This document shows, piece by piece, positions 12,244 to 22,679 of a DNA stretch of 64,000 nucleotides (position 1 is its first letter; each line of letters opens with the position of its first letter). The DNA lies in assembly GCA_029168955.1 (NCBI GenBank), contig JAPDOI010000414.1, forward strand, positions 1 through 64,000. Reading direction: 5' to 3'. The notes beneath the pieces were generated by a model. It was given only the letters and a program-made list of their open reading frames with translations. It did not search any database and had not been told where the DNA came from. This DNA comes from Aplectana chamaeleonis (taxonomy: Eukaryota > Nematoda > Chromadorea > Rhabditida > Cosmocercidae). Made by a program: the position numbers and the translations under genes.

Positions 12244-12993
12244 TTCCATCCACTTTCAAGAAAACCCATCTACTCCGGCTGGCTTATAAAATGGAGCATT
12301 TCATCAGTAAACAGACATGTTATATTCAGGTAAACCAAGCCGTTTCTCTCGTAGACTCTCATTTGCTAGGGCTATCACTCTAAGCTATCAAATGTTTTCA
12401 CATGTCTCACTCTTCATTCTGTTATTCGTAGGGGTGGGGTTCCACAGGCTTTCGAGACGGGAATGCTTGAATTCTGTCAACCTGGATGGTTTTATGCGCT
12501 TCAAACGCCGTTTACGAGATGGTAGGGGCCAGGCGGTCCTATTTAAGCTGTTATCTCAACCATGTTTGTGGGCGTGTATGCTGCCTTTAAGTGGGGCTAA
12601 CATATCACAAGTAAGTGGGGCTAACATATCACAAGTATCTCATAGCTTGAACACAGATCAGATTCATTTTCTAGGTTCGAGTACTCGGGAGCGGTGATGA
12701 ATTCCAGAACATGCATGATGTAAGTAATTGAAAAGATGAAATAAGGGCTCGTTTCCCCTTAAACGCCTAGCGCTGATTGAGTCCTGACATAGATGGATGG
12801 TATGTGAAGCCTGGCACAACCGTGAAAAGCTATGCATTTCGACGTTTGCCGGTGGCAAGAGGTCGTACAGCAAGCGCTCACCACTGCAACTGAAGGAGTG
12901 CGAGTATGGAGCTTCGGGGCTAGATCTGCTCCTAAACAAATCATACGTATCGATCCAACGTGATCAGACAGGCAATTACAGGTATAAGGCCTC
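12244..12993. other. Spacer without recognised gene
   Basis: There is a 126-codon ORF at 12,317-12,697 with no recognisable domain. It contains a tandem duplication of about 23 bp around 12,590-12,635 (GTGGGGCTAACATATCACAA twice). A solo right end of the MITE family at 13,918 (GTGTATGCTGCCTTTAAG) lies near 12,570-12,588. I see no supported gene. Confidence 0.5.
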
Positions 12994-13110
12994 ACAAGAA
13001 CGTAAGTTAAGTGCGCCAGAACAGGGCTACCGGGAAATGATGTTAGTTATACAGCCCCCATTCGGCTCTCGTAAACAAAATTGATGATACCCAATAGATA
13101 AAGGGTAGGA

Positions 13111-13152
13111 TATAAAAGAAGTGGAGAGCGGTGTGTCTTCATTCATACACCG
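13111..13152 (+). promoter_or_regulatory. TATA box plus hairpin in MITE A
   Basis: TATAAAAG is followed after about seven bases by GAGCGGTGTGT...ATACACCGTC, which folds back. Sequence and spacing match the module inside the satellite element at 10,358-10,402, although the terminal repeats of the two families differ. The short copy has the same module at about 22,430-22,475. Confidence 0.5.
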
Positions 13153-13227
13153 TCCTTCTCCAGGGGTCAGCAGTTGAGGATCTGCCTGGACTATAAAGTA
13201 GGAGAACAGCACCACCGGTTGGTAACT

Positions 13228-13815
13228 CAGAACGTCGGAGGGCCGCGTCCCCGTACCCACCACTCAGCGAGGCGGGGCCCCCCTCCGCGCCTGGCGCCCA
13301 ACAGATCCCAGCCCCAGCCCCATGACTCATAATGTGCGCGAAGCCCGGACATCCAAGCGAAGGGGCCAGGGCAGAACATCGCTTAAATGATTGATTCCTT
13401 GCATAACGATCTCCGGGAACAGCCTCAGGGCGAGTGCTATACCCTTTTCCAAAATTTTCTAAATCCCATGGTGGGTGTCCCATTCAAGTCTATTCGATAG
13501 ACTGTGGAACTTACCTTACTGCCACCGCGCGAAGTGCGCAATGATGTAAGTACTTACTCAAGGGTGCCTGCAGTGAACTTACCATAAAATTATGCTCCGT
13601 ATGTGGCACGGGTTTGATTCTAGCGTTCAACGGGTAATACGATTTGCCCGAGCGAACATATTTTCCTCTGTTTTGAATTTTCCCTGCAGGACCAAGCTAA
13701 CGAAATTCGGTGGCGCCCCCGCCTCGCGCCTGATGACTCTCCGCTCGCAAAACATGGCCCCCGCCGCTCGCCCTTGGTCGGAAATTCCCGGGCACACTGC
13801 CCTCCGACGTTCTGA
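13228..13815. mobile_element. MITE nested inside MITE A
   Basis: Bounded by inverted ends CTCAGAACGTCGGAGGGC and GCCCTCCGACGTTCTGAG. The sibling copy reads ACCACCGG directly into GAAGATGTAGCGAA (22,535-22,560), which is close to an empty-site sequence. No coding region is recognised in its ~588 bp. Confidence 0.75.
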
Positions 13816-13917
13816 GAAGATGTAGCGAAAGTAGAGTCTAAACTTAGAAAAATTTAGAGCCGACTCGAGTGAGATTATGATAGCCCCGTTCTGGCGCACT
13901 TAATTTACGTTCTTGTT

Positions 13918-14386
13918 ATAGACAGCATACACGCTCGTAAGCGTGGTTGAGATAACAATGTGAATCGAACCGTTTGGTTTCAGCATAATGCCTACGCGTT
14001 TTGAAGTGTCAAAAATGACCCACAATGCCGCTACATAAGTAAGAAGTTAGCCCCGCCCTGTATTTTCACGCCCCCTGTATTTGCTCTTTTGCTCCGAAGC
14101 AGGGTTGCTGGGTCATCTTCGCCGTCAGTCACGTGTGTGGTTCACTTATTAGGCAATCTACCAACAGTACCGACGGTGAATATGACCAAGCAACCTTGCG
14201 TTGCAGGAAAAGGGCAAATACAGGGGGCGTGAAAATACAAGGCGCGGACAACTTTTAACTCATGTAGCGGCATTGTGGGTCGTTTTTGACACTTCAAAAT
14301 GCGTAGGCGTTGTAATCTGGGCCATACCATTCTATTTCCGTAGTTATCTCAATCACGTTTGCAAGCGTGTGTGCTGCCTTTAAGGC
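13918..14386. mobile_element. Palindromic MITE with GGCAGCA...TGCTGCC ends
   Basis: The outer ends GCATACACGCTCGTAAGCGT...GAGATAAC and GTTATCTC...GCAAGCGTGTGTGCTGCC are inverted. The inner arms are also inverted over most of their length (CCTACGCGTTTTGAAGTGTC near 13,990 and GACACTTCAAAATGCGTAGG near 14,290). Single-ended relatives occur near 12,570 and 39,850. Confidence 0.75.
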
Positions 14387-14577
14387 GCCTGTCATAGTTG
14401 GATGAGCCGACGTAGCCAGCCCGGTCAATAAACACAGAAAGCATTGGATGCAAAAATCACCCGTTGTATCCCTCCGACACTCCCCATCATCCGCCGACAC
14501 CAGCCCGGTCGGCACGTATGAACAACATGGTGAGGTGAGGCTGAGAAAATCACCCGGTGTATTCCGCCGACAACCCC

Positions 14578-14970
14578 AACGCTCACCAACATCCACCTGG
14601 TCGATACGTATGATTAAAATGATGGATTGACGTTCAGAAAATCACCCGTTGTATCCATATAATCACCCCGGGTGTAAAATCACCCGGTCGATATCCATGC
14701 ATTACGTGGATGACGGGGGATGAGAAAAACGGCGGGTAGGCGGGCCGATGGTAAAACATTGCGTATCACTAGAAAGATATCGACACTGCTACCTCCGTTT
14801 CTTCACTTCACTCTACTTCACTATTTCTCTGAACAGGCACAATCCTGTTGGATACGTAATCATCGTCATCACTTCCGGTGGGCTCTAGTCGGTTACACCG
14901 GGTGATTTTCTCAACCCCACTCCATCATTTTAATCATATGTATCGACCGAGTGGGTGTTGGGTGCTGTCG
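14578..14970. repeat. Inverted repeat with CACCCGGTGTA motifs
   Basis: About 80 bp at 14,578-14,660 (GGTCGATACGTATGATTAAA and AAAATCACCCG) is repeated in inverse orientation at about 14,890-14,970, with a ~230-bp spacer. AAAATCACCCGGTGTA-like words recur several times between 14,450 and 14,690. No gene is seen. Confidence 0.6.
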
Positions 14971-14985
14971 TTGGGTTACATATGC

Positions 14986-16393
14986 AAATAGCACCAACTC
15001 TTACCGGGGCCTAAAGGTTTATTCACTTTGACAGTCATCCCCGGAGCTTTGTACCGTTATTCCAACTGAAGTCTCTAATCACACATCTAGATGTACATAA
15101 TTGGTATGCCGCACGATTGCTCACTTCTGTCAAAATTCGGAATGGAGAGCTCTGTACGAATTCCACATATTTTATCCAGTTTGTGTTATGGAGAATAGGA
15201 GTAAAAATCCACTGGGTGAGGCTAGCTGTAATCGAAGAAGACAGTCTCGTATGACAACTCTCTATATTATTCAAAAAGAAAGTTCAAAAAGTTATCTGTT
15301 GTGTGGTATCCGTATACCTGTGCACATAATACGTACAAATTTCTTTACTAATCACTATGCCACCGGGCTGCGACTAACTACGACTGCGCCTTTTTGCGTG
15401 TTCTCACCATTCACTTCGATGCTTACCACAGAAGAGCCAAATCATTTTGAAAAGCGGGGAACTTGGAGAGCGAAACAACCAATGGAACATTCGAGAATAA
15501 TCCTGAAGACCAAAACCACCGCAGAGAGGAAAAAGTTGGGAACTCAGAAACATCTAAAATCGCTGAGAATCTGTCAATATTGCTAAATTTTAGACTAGCA
15601 GATCAAAAACCGAAAGCTTCATCAGAACAAGGTTGTAAGATCTTTATTAGGACTAAAATTTCCACCCACTTCACATCGCCAAGTGCGTGTGGGAGAAATG
15701 TGTGCAATGGCATTCCTTCCTAAGGAACTCGAAGGGTCCTGTCTGTCGTATTCATGGCGCACAAGACTATCAGCGGCATAGCAAAAGTAAAAAGACGACA
15801 CATCAGGAATTTCGAGAGGCCCAAATATGAATGTGGGATATATGTTTGCTCCGCCCTCTTCCTCCTTGAACATTGAGCCGAGCAAAAAAATGCGGAGAGC
15901 AAATTTTTTCACTCTTGAAATTTTATTTTTGTCGCTCAAATTTGCGTTTTTTTTGCTTTTTTTCTTTGCGTTCTTATGCTTCCTACTCGGTAACGAGACA
16001 CAGTTGTGGCCCACTCAATCAGCGTAGGAACAAATAAATAAAAAAGTAAATAACAAGTGAAAATACCTTTCAAAAGTGCGGAGAGTTTGCAACGTTGTTT
16101 TTTTTGACAAATAAAAATTAACAGTCGGAACCGATGGTAATCTGTTGATCCCAAAGTAAACGACCAAACGGAGCGAATATGAGCGGCACGCTACGCCTGT
16201 GGGAGTCTCGCTCCTCTGCGGCTCCTCCCCTCTCGTATATTTGAACCAATCCTTGCATAAATTTGGGTAAATAAAACGTCATCCTCCAAAAAAAAGTTAC
16301 AGCTCTATCAGATGTGAAAGAAGCAACCGTAATCAATTTTTCTGCGTCTTTTTCATGAAGCTGCTGAGCATCTGAAGCTCATCTCGCCTGTTT
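14986..16393. other. AT-rich spacer, unrecognised ORFs only
   Basis: The longest frame is 161 codons at 15,101-15,586 (plus). It is overlapped by other frames on both strands (15,463-15,723; 15,622-16,014 minus). None shows a recognisable domain. CACAG and TTTCAG-like sites exist but no phase-consistent exon chain could be built. I do not call a gene. Confidence 0.4.
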
Positions 16394-16747
16394 GAAGGCA
16401 GTGTTCACGAGGATTTCTGTCCCTAAGTTTTCCACTCAGAACAATGAATTGGTCACCAAGTGTTACCTAAATTACGAAGAAACGTCGAGAAACGCTCCAA
16501 AACGCTTTATTTCAGCGACATTATTCTCTGGCTTAGACTAGTTGTCCTGTTGGATGAACATGATAACGGCGGCTGTGACCGGTGAATAATGGGGCTAGTC
16601 GAAAATGAAAGATTTTTTCGGGCAAATCAGTTTCAGTGAGGGTCTGAAACAAAGAACGGAGCAACAAAGGGTAGAGAATTTCAAAGAACGGATCCAGAAA
16701 ACGCTTCATTGTCAAAACGAACAGTTCCTATGAGAGTAAAGAGGCGG

Positions 16748-16988
16748 GGTACAGTTGACCGCAATGTTAAAAGGACATGATGCGGTTGCGGACTCGCACT
16801 AAATTACGGTAGAATCTGGCACTTTGCCAGACTTCGTCATCGATCGTCGCCAACAGTCGTCTCTCTGCTCACGAGAATATCAGCTGGGGCGCCGGTCGAT
16901 GACGAAACCAGGGAAAGTGCCAGATTCTACCGTAGTTTTAGTGCGAGTCCGCAACCGCACCATGTCCTATTAACATTGCAGTCAACTA
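16748..16988. mobile_element. Foldback MITE nested in F1
   Basis: Arms of about 75 bp: CAGTTGACCGCAATGTTAA...GGTAGAATCTGGCACTTT and the inverse AAAGTGCCAGATTCTACC...TTAACATTGCAGTCAACT. TA lies on both sides. The centre contains CGTCATCGATCGTCGCCAAC and no ORF. Confidence 0.85.
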
Positions 16989-17035
16989 TAAGAGTAAAGG
17001 ATTTCTTTTGCTTCTGGTGCGTTTCTCTCAATTGT

Positions 17036-17056
17036 GGTGAGCACGAAGCGCTCACC
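17036..17056 (-). other. Solo copy of the cassette-terminal hairpin
   Basis: On the minus strand this reads AAAGCCAAATCT, GGTGAGCGC, a loop, then a stem half with one mismatch (GTGCTCACC), and ACAATT. It matches the 3' border of the satellite cassettes but has no satellite or tail next to it. Confidence 0.65.
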
Positions 17057-17152
17057 AGATTTGGCTTTCCTTGTGATTTCATTTCTACCCGGAAGCCAAT
17101 CAATCGATATAGAATGTAATCTTAAAATTGAAGATTATCATGGGCATTGTTT

Positions 17153-17298
17153 TTAAAGGCACAGTGCACCCTCAGACATGAATTTGTGATTTTTTTTTGA
17201 TTGTGTAGTAGACCCCCACCACTGTGATCAGCGTGTGACTCTCTCCAGGATCAGCATTTAAACTCAAAAATAATATTTTCGGTGTTCTGTGCCTTTAA
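17153..17298. mobile_element. MITE family F2, internally deleted copy
   Basis: Left end TTAAAGGCACAGTGCACCCT and right end TTCTGTGCCTTTAA. Only ~146 bp remain, against ~490 bp in the copies at 56,770, 58,318 and 59,369. It abuts F1 on the left and F3 on the right, apparently sharing the TTAA at each joint. Confidence 0.75.
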
Positions 17299-17780
17299 TG
17301 CACAGTCCAAGCTCAGGGACGAAATCCGAGAGTTCCACAAAATTATAAAGAAGACCCACTATATATAACACCTGCCAAGGGCGAGCTCTCAATTTCTCCA
17401 AATGAGCGAGATATAGGAGGAAGCCAATCTGGGGCGCCCACACCAGGAAGCCACTTTGGCACGCCCCTTTTAAGATCTTTCGAGCTCAAATATGGCAAAA
17501 TGAGAGAAGATTTCCGATCAGTAGCCCCGTTCTTTTCCTTCATTCTCAGCCTCTTTCAATACTCAGGTCGGCTCGCATACATCGTTTGCAAATGACGAAG
17601 TTAAAAGCCCCGGAAAACTCACTCACGATGCTTACGCTGTTGAATTTTCGTAGTGCCATAATTCCGTTCTCAGGAGGTCTTGTACGATTCCAGAGCCATC
17701 ATTGGAATCAGCGTGGGACCGTTTTTTAAGATAGGCACAAAAACAGAAAAGCGATTCTGAGGTTGGACTGTGCCTTTTAG
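17296..17780. mobile_element. MITE family F3, copy 1
   Basis: Left end TAATGCACAGTCCAAGCTCA and right end GGTTGGACTGTGCCTTTTAG. Second copy at 48,271-48,743. No ORF of interest. Confidence 0.8.
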
Positions 17781-17895
17781 GTCTGGCGGAGCAAGCAGCA
17801 GAATGATCGGGTTTTGCAAAATGTCAAAGGGATAAGGAGATTCTAACAAGATGGGCTCCACAGAAAAGGTCAAGGATTTGGCATTGCTCTAAAAT

Positions 17896-18443
17896 GTCGT
17901 GAAATTGTTCCATTAGATTTGGCTATCAAAGTGATTTCCTAAATGTAGTGAAATTGTTGCAAACGGATTTGGCAGGAGCTCTATGAATCATCACAGTCAA
18001 ATCACGCGTCAGAAGGTCCTCTGGCGAGCGAATGAAGACAAAAAGAAAACAATAATCCTCAGCCAACCATGAACGAAACTTGGCCTTATCGACTAGAAAT
18101 AAGGTTTTCGAATGTTATTCTGCCTTTTCAGTGTAGCTCCTACTAAGGTACCAGACCTTCCATCACCGATTAGATAAAAATCATGAAAACGAAATCTAAC
18201 GCAATTTATTAGCTACTAATGCTATGTCTTCGTGTCCTCAACGCTTTCACGGTTCACATTGTATGAGGTTTTTCTGCTAGAGTTATTCTTGTTCTCATTT
18301 GATTCAATATGCGCTCCAACAGAAAACCCTTTCTGACGCGTGATTTGACTGTGATAATTCATAGAGCTCCCGCCAAATCCGTTTGCAACGATTTCACTAC
18401 ATTTAAGAAATCACTTTGATAGCCAAATCTAATGGAACAATTC
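17896..18443. mobile_element. Foldback element FB1
   Basis: Arms of about 120 bp: TGAAATTGTTCCATTAGATT...AATCACGCGTCAGAA and the inverse TTCTGACGCGTGATTTGACT...TAATGGAACAATT. The ~310-bp centre is unique. It is joined end-to-end to FB2. Sequence outside its left end (CAAGGATTTGGCATTGCTCT) reappears inverted just after the second cassette at 21,750-21,780. Confidence 0.8.
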
Positions 18444-19113
18444 CTGAAAGTTTAGGTTCCTGGCAAAAGTAAAGATTTGGCATGGCCGTTTTTTCAAAAT
18501 TTTAGAAATATACTCAGTTAAAAGGGAAAGGTGTAGAAAAATGGAAAAAGTTTTGAAATATTCCTGAGAACGATTTGGCGTAGAATGATTTGATTTTTAG
18601 GAAATGTAATGAAATAGTTGAAAGTATGATTTGGCAGTCGAGTTTCAACCAACTATTGATAAGAGTTGTGCAAAACGAGAGATCGCATTGGATGAGCTTA
18701 TCCGTAGGACATATCAAAGCAAAATCACGCGTGATAAGGCAAGCAGTAAAAGCTCGTTTGTGAGCTGGAATGCCGCGATCTTCACGTATTAAGTGAAGTA
18801 AAATCAAGTGTTTGGTCCATATCACGCGTGATTTTGCTTTGATATGTTCTACGGATAAGCTCATACAATGCGATCTCTCGTTTCGCACAAATCTTGTAAA
18901 TAGTTGGTTCAAACTCGACTGCCAAATCATACTTTCAACTATTTCATTACATTTCCTAAAAATCAAATCATTCTACGCCAAATCGTTCTCAGGAATATTC
19001 CGAAACTTTTCCCATTTTTCTACACCTTTCCCTTTTAACTGAGTATATTTCTAAAATTTTGAAAAAACGGCCATGCCAAATCTATACTTTTGCCAGGAAC
19101 CTAAACTTTCAGG
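18443..19113. repeat. Large foldback FB2, copy 1 (5' part of cassette 2)
   Basis: Two arms of about 310 bp in inverse orientation (CCTGAAAGTTTAGGTTCCTG and CAGGAACCTAAACTTTCAGG at the ends, AAATCACGCGTGAT near the middle) with a short centre. Repeated at 25,479 and, truncated, at 28,752; a diverged relative is at 54,520. In all three left-hand copies the right arm continues into the same junction leading to 42-bp satellite. Confidence 0.9.
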
Positions 19114-19287
19114 AATTTCATTTATTTTTCCTAAAGGTTTCCTTTCTAACATGGTTTATGCCTGGTGGTGTTAATTCAAAGAAAACCCACTGATGCCCTG
19201 CCCCCCCCCATTCTATGACGTCCTGCACGCACGCACTGATGTCCTGCACACTTTCTACGGCGTTCTGCGCGCACCGATTTGGGTCAC
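19114..19287 (+). repeat. Cassette junction with C-run
   Basis: TTTCATTTATTTTTCC, GGTTTCCTTTCTAACATG and a run of nine or more C (about 19,200-19,210) lead into a few degenerate 42-bp units. The same order occurs at 26,111-26,210 and 29,205-29,300. Confidence 0.75.
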
Positions 19288-19589
19288 AAGCACGCTCATG
19301 CCGATCACGTTTTCCGCAGGGCTACCTTAACCCTCCTTCGAAAATTTTCCAAGTATCAGCCTGGATAGGAGCACATCGTAATAGCCAACAATCATGTTTG
19401 CACCATTTCGACCTCCTTTGCCATTTTCCAGTGGCTTCTCGCAGAGAGCAGTGTGTGAATGAATGCATCCCGCTCTTCCGCCCTTTTATACCTCGCATGT
19501 TATGAGCGTGTGTTATCGTTCGTTATCATGTTTTGTTCAAGAATGGTTACGGTAGCCCTGCGGAAAAAATGATCGACATTGGCGTGCTT
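19288..19589 (-). mobile_element. TIR/TATA element in cassette 2 (302 bp)
   Basis: Complete copy: left end AAGCACGCTCATGCCGATCA, right end with GGCGTGCTT, minus-strand TATAAAAG (CTTTTATA at about 19,485) and the GAGAGCAGTGTGTGAATGAA hairpin region. Same length as the 10,200 copy. Confidence 0.88.
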
Positions 19590-21149
19590 GTATTTGGGTC
19601 CCGCAAACTTTTTCGGCGTCCGGCGCATCCCACTTGGGTCCCACACACGTTCTACGGCGTCTTGCGCACTTCCACTTGGTTAACTCACAGATTCTACGGC
19701 GTCCAACGTACTTTCGTTTGGGTCTCACACACTTTCCGCGGCTTACTGCGCACACCCATTTGGGTCCCGCACACTTTCTACGGCGTCCGGCACACTTTCA
19801 TTTGGGTCCCACACACTTACTACGGCATTCTGCGCACACCCATTTGGGTCCCGCACACTTTATACGGCGTCCGGCGCACTCCCACGTGGGTCTCGCACAC
19901 TTTCTACGGCGTCCGGCACACTCTCATTTGGGTCCCACACACTTACTACGGCGATCTGCGCACAGCCATTTGGGTCCCGCACACTTTATACGGCGTCCGG
20001 CGCACTCCAACGTGGGTCTCGCACACTTTCTACGGCGTCCGGCACACTCTCATTTGGGTCCCACACACTTACTACGGCGTCCGGCGCACTCTCATTTGGG
20101 TCCCGCACACTTTCTACGGCGTCCGTCACACTCTCATTTGGGTCCCACACACTTACTACGGCTTACTGCGCACACCCATTTGGGTCACGCACACTTTCTA
20201 CGGCGTCCGTCACACTCTCATTTGGGTCCCACACACTTACTACGGCGTTCTGCGCACACCCACTTGGGTCCCGCACACTTTCTACGGCGTTCTGCGCACA
20301 CCCATTTGGGTCCCATACACTTTCTACGGCGTTCTTCGCACACCCATTTGGGTCCCGCACACTTTCTACGGCGTCCGGCGCACTCCCATTTGGGTCCCAC
20401 ACACTTACTACGGCTTACTGCGCACACCCATTTGGGTCACGCACACTTTCTACGGCGTCCGTCACACTCTCATTTGGGTCCCACACACTTACTACGGCGT
20501 TCTGCGCACACCCACTTGGGTCCCGCACACTTTCTACGGCGTTCTGCGCACACCCATTTGGGTCCCATACACTTTCTACGGCGTTCTTCGCACACCCATT
20601 TGGGTCCCGCACACTTTCTACGGCGTCCGGCACACTCTCATTTGGGTCCCACACACTTACTACGGCGTCCGGCGCACTCTCATTTGGGTCCGGCACACTT
20701 TCTACGGCGTCCGTCACACTCTCATTTGGGTCCCACACACTTACTACGGCTTACTGCGCACACCCATTTGGGTCACGCACACTTTCTACGGCGTCCGTCA
20801 CACTCTCATTTGGGTCCCACACACTTACTACGGCGTTCTGCGCACACCCACTTGGGTCCCGCACACTTTCTACGGCGTCCGGCGCACTCCCACTTGGGTC
20901 CCGCACACTTTCTACGACGTTCTGCGCACACCCATTTGGGTCCCACACACTTTCTAGGGCGTTCTGCGCACACCCATTTGGGTCACGCACACTTTCTACG
21001 GCGTCCGGCGCACTCCCATTTGGGTCTCGCACACTTTCTACGGCGTTCTGCGCACACCCATTGGGGTCCCGCACACTTTCTACGGCGTCTTTCGCACTCC
21101 TGCTGGGGTCCCGCACACTATCTACGGCGTTCTGTGGGGCACTTCTTAG
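19590..21149. repeat. 42-bp minisatellite array in cassette 2
   Basis: About 37 units, with GCACACCCATTTGGGTC and CACACTTACTACGGC variants arranged in a higher-order pattern. The same series of variants ends at 20,163, 20,415 and 20,751, i.e. 252 and 336 bp apart (6 and 8 units). The ORFs of 474 and 521 codons are frame artefacts of the period. Confidence 0.93.
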
Positions 21150-21737
21150 TCACACCGTGCGGCGTTCCAAAAAGTACTTCCGAGATCCCGCCGTATTGAT
21201 TGAAGCGTTGCCCCGTCAAAACCTGAGCAAAAGCCTATCAGTAACAGTGTTTATTTCACTAGTTCATTTTTACGAATAAGTAAACGTCGGATGGTTTATA
21301 ATAACATGTTTACGTGTTTTTGTCTTTCTCGACCCTCAATTTTGAGGTTTCTCGACCCTCAATTTTGAGGTTCCGCAAAAATTGAGCAACCAACTTCAAA
21401 TTTTGGCAGGAGCTAGGTGCAAACAAAACCAGCTCCCTGGCCGAATATGAGCTCTCTAGCTCAACGATAAGTGTTCCAACAAGATCGTGAACGCCAACTG
21501 AAAAAAAAAGGAGATGAACATTTTTTCGACCAAAATGACGCGGTTTTGACACTTTTTCTCGAATCTCAGGAAACCATTCCGGACCATTTTTTGAACAATT
21601 ATTCACCTTTCCAAAGTATATTAAATGCAAAAAGAACGGTCTTCTTACGTTTACTCTGGACCCTGATACTGAGATCAGGGGGTTGCGCGATGGCGAATCA
21701 AAGCCAAATCTGGTGAGCGCTTCGCGCTCACCACAAT
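21150..21737 (+). repeat. Cassette 3' tail, copy 2, with terminal hairpin
   Basis: Same ~560-bp tail. The CCCTCAATTTTGAGG segment is duplicated here. It ends with the hairpin at 21,712-21,732 and ACAATT. Confidence 0.85.
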
Positions 21738-22320
21738 TTCACGACGTCCTAGAGCAATGCCAAATCCTTGACCTTTTCTGCGGAACCCAACTTTCAGAAA
21801 TTTCACAACTTTTTCCTAAGGTTTCCCTTCTACAACATCGTCAATCTCTAAAAGTCAAGTTGTTTTTTTCGAAAACATAGTGGTAGAAATGAAGAAACAA
21901 CCGCTCCGCTGATAAGACTGCAAGATAATTGTTGCAACGCGGCTTCCTACAAATAAGATGCAAGGCATATACTTTTTGAATTTAAAAGTCGAAAAGGGGG
22001 AAGGAGTTTTGAAATGACCCAGTTGTACAGGTTCTAGGCACTATTCTAGACGGGGGGGGTCACGCACCATTCAAGACAGAAATGAAATGAACGGCCAATT
22101 GGTACGGCTACCAGTCGAAGTAATTCCATAGAGCTCTAATAAAAACATCGATTTATAGCGCAGTATCAGGCATCTTTTATCAGAGTTTTTCATCATTTCT
22201 ATGAGCAAATCTTGGGTGGCCCCACCACGTCTAGGATAGACCCAGGATCAGTCGCTCTAGCCAAACTTCACCGGGTCATGCTGATGTGGCTCGTCTGCGC
22301 CGGCCCATATGTCTGGTTCA
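21738..22320. other. Spacer with FB-related fragment
   Basis: 21,740-21,860 resembles the sequence beside FB1/FB2 (AGAGCAATGCCAAATCCTTG, CTTTCAGAAATTTCA). The rest is unique, with a G8 run near 22,053. No gene is seen. Confidence 0.5.
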
Positions 22321-22644
22321 GAAAAAGAACGATAGTTAAGTGCGCCAGAAGAGGACTTCCGTAATCTTAGTAATGATGTTATTCGGCTCTCGTAAACAAA
22401 TTTGATGATACCCAATTGATCAAGGGTAAAGTATAAAACAAGTGAAGAGCGGTGTGTCTTGATACACACACCGTCCTTCTCCAGAGGTCAGCAGTTGAGG
22501 ATCTGCCTGGACTACAACGCAGGAAAACAGCACCACCGGTGGTGAAGATGTAGCGAATTCGGAGTCAGAACTTAGAAAATTTTAGAGCCAACTCGAGTGA
22601 GATTACGATAGCCTTGTTCTGGCGCACTTACCTATCGCTCTTGT
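22321..22644 (+). mobile_element. MITE family A, short copy
   Basis: Ends AGAACGATAGTTAAGTGCGC and GCGCACTTACCTATCGCTCT are inverted. It carries TATAAAAC and the GAGCGGTGTGT...ACACACCGTC hairpin. It lacks the insertion found at 13,228-13,815 in the long copy and so serves as its near-empty site. Confidence 0.85.
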
Positions 22645-22679
22645 TGATTCGGAGGCATGACTTGCATACGGTGTCCTGG

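Larger units (their letters stand above)
12994..13916 (+). mobile_element. MITE family A, long copy with nested insertion
   Basis: Ends are inverted: ACAAGAACGTAAGTTAAGTG...CGCCAGAACAGGGCTA on the left, and TAGCCCCGTTCTGGCGCACT...ACGTTCTTGT on the right. A short sibling at 22,321-22,644 shares both ends and the promoter-like module but lacks 13,228-13,815. No transposase is seen. The element carries TATAAAAG at 13,111 and a hairpin at 13,125-13,152. Confidence 0.85.
16394..17156. mobile_element. MITE family F1, subtype with two nested insertions
   Basis: Starts TTGAAGGCAGTGTTCACGA and ends with a decayed inverted partner (ATCATGGGCATTGTTTTTAA). It aligns over its length with 59,856-60,786 (shared ACGAAGAAACG, GGTTGGATGAACA-like and GCTTCTGGTGCGTTT blocks). 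The copy is interrupted by a foldback at 16,748-16,988 and a hairpin module at 17,036-17,056. Confidence 0.75.

Noticed and set aside
12317..12697. 126-codon ORF with hydrophobic stretch
   Set aside because: Runs through a MITE end and a 23-bp tandem duplication; not recognised.
15101..15586. 161-codon ORF
   Set aside because: Overlapped by other frames, no domain, no splice signals that would extend it.
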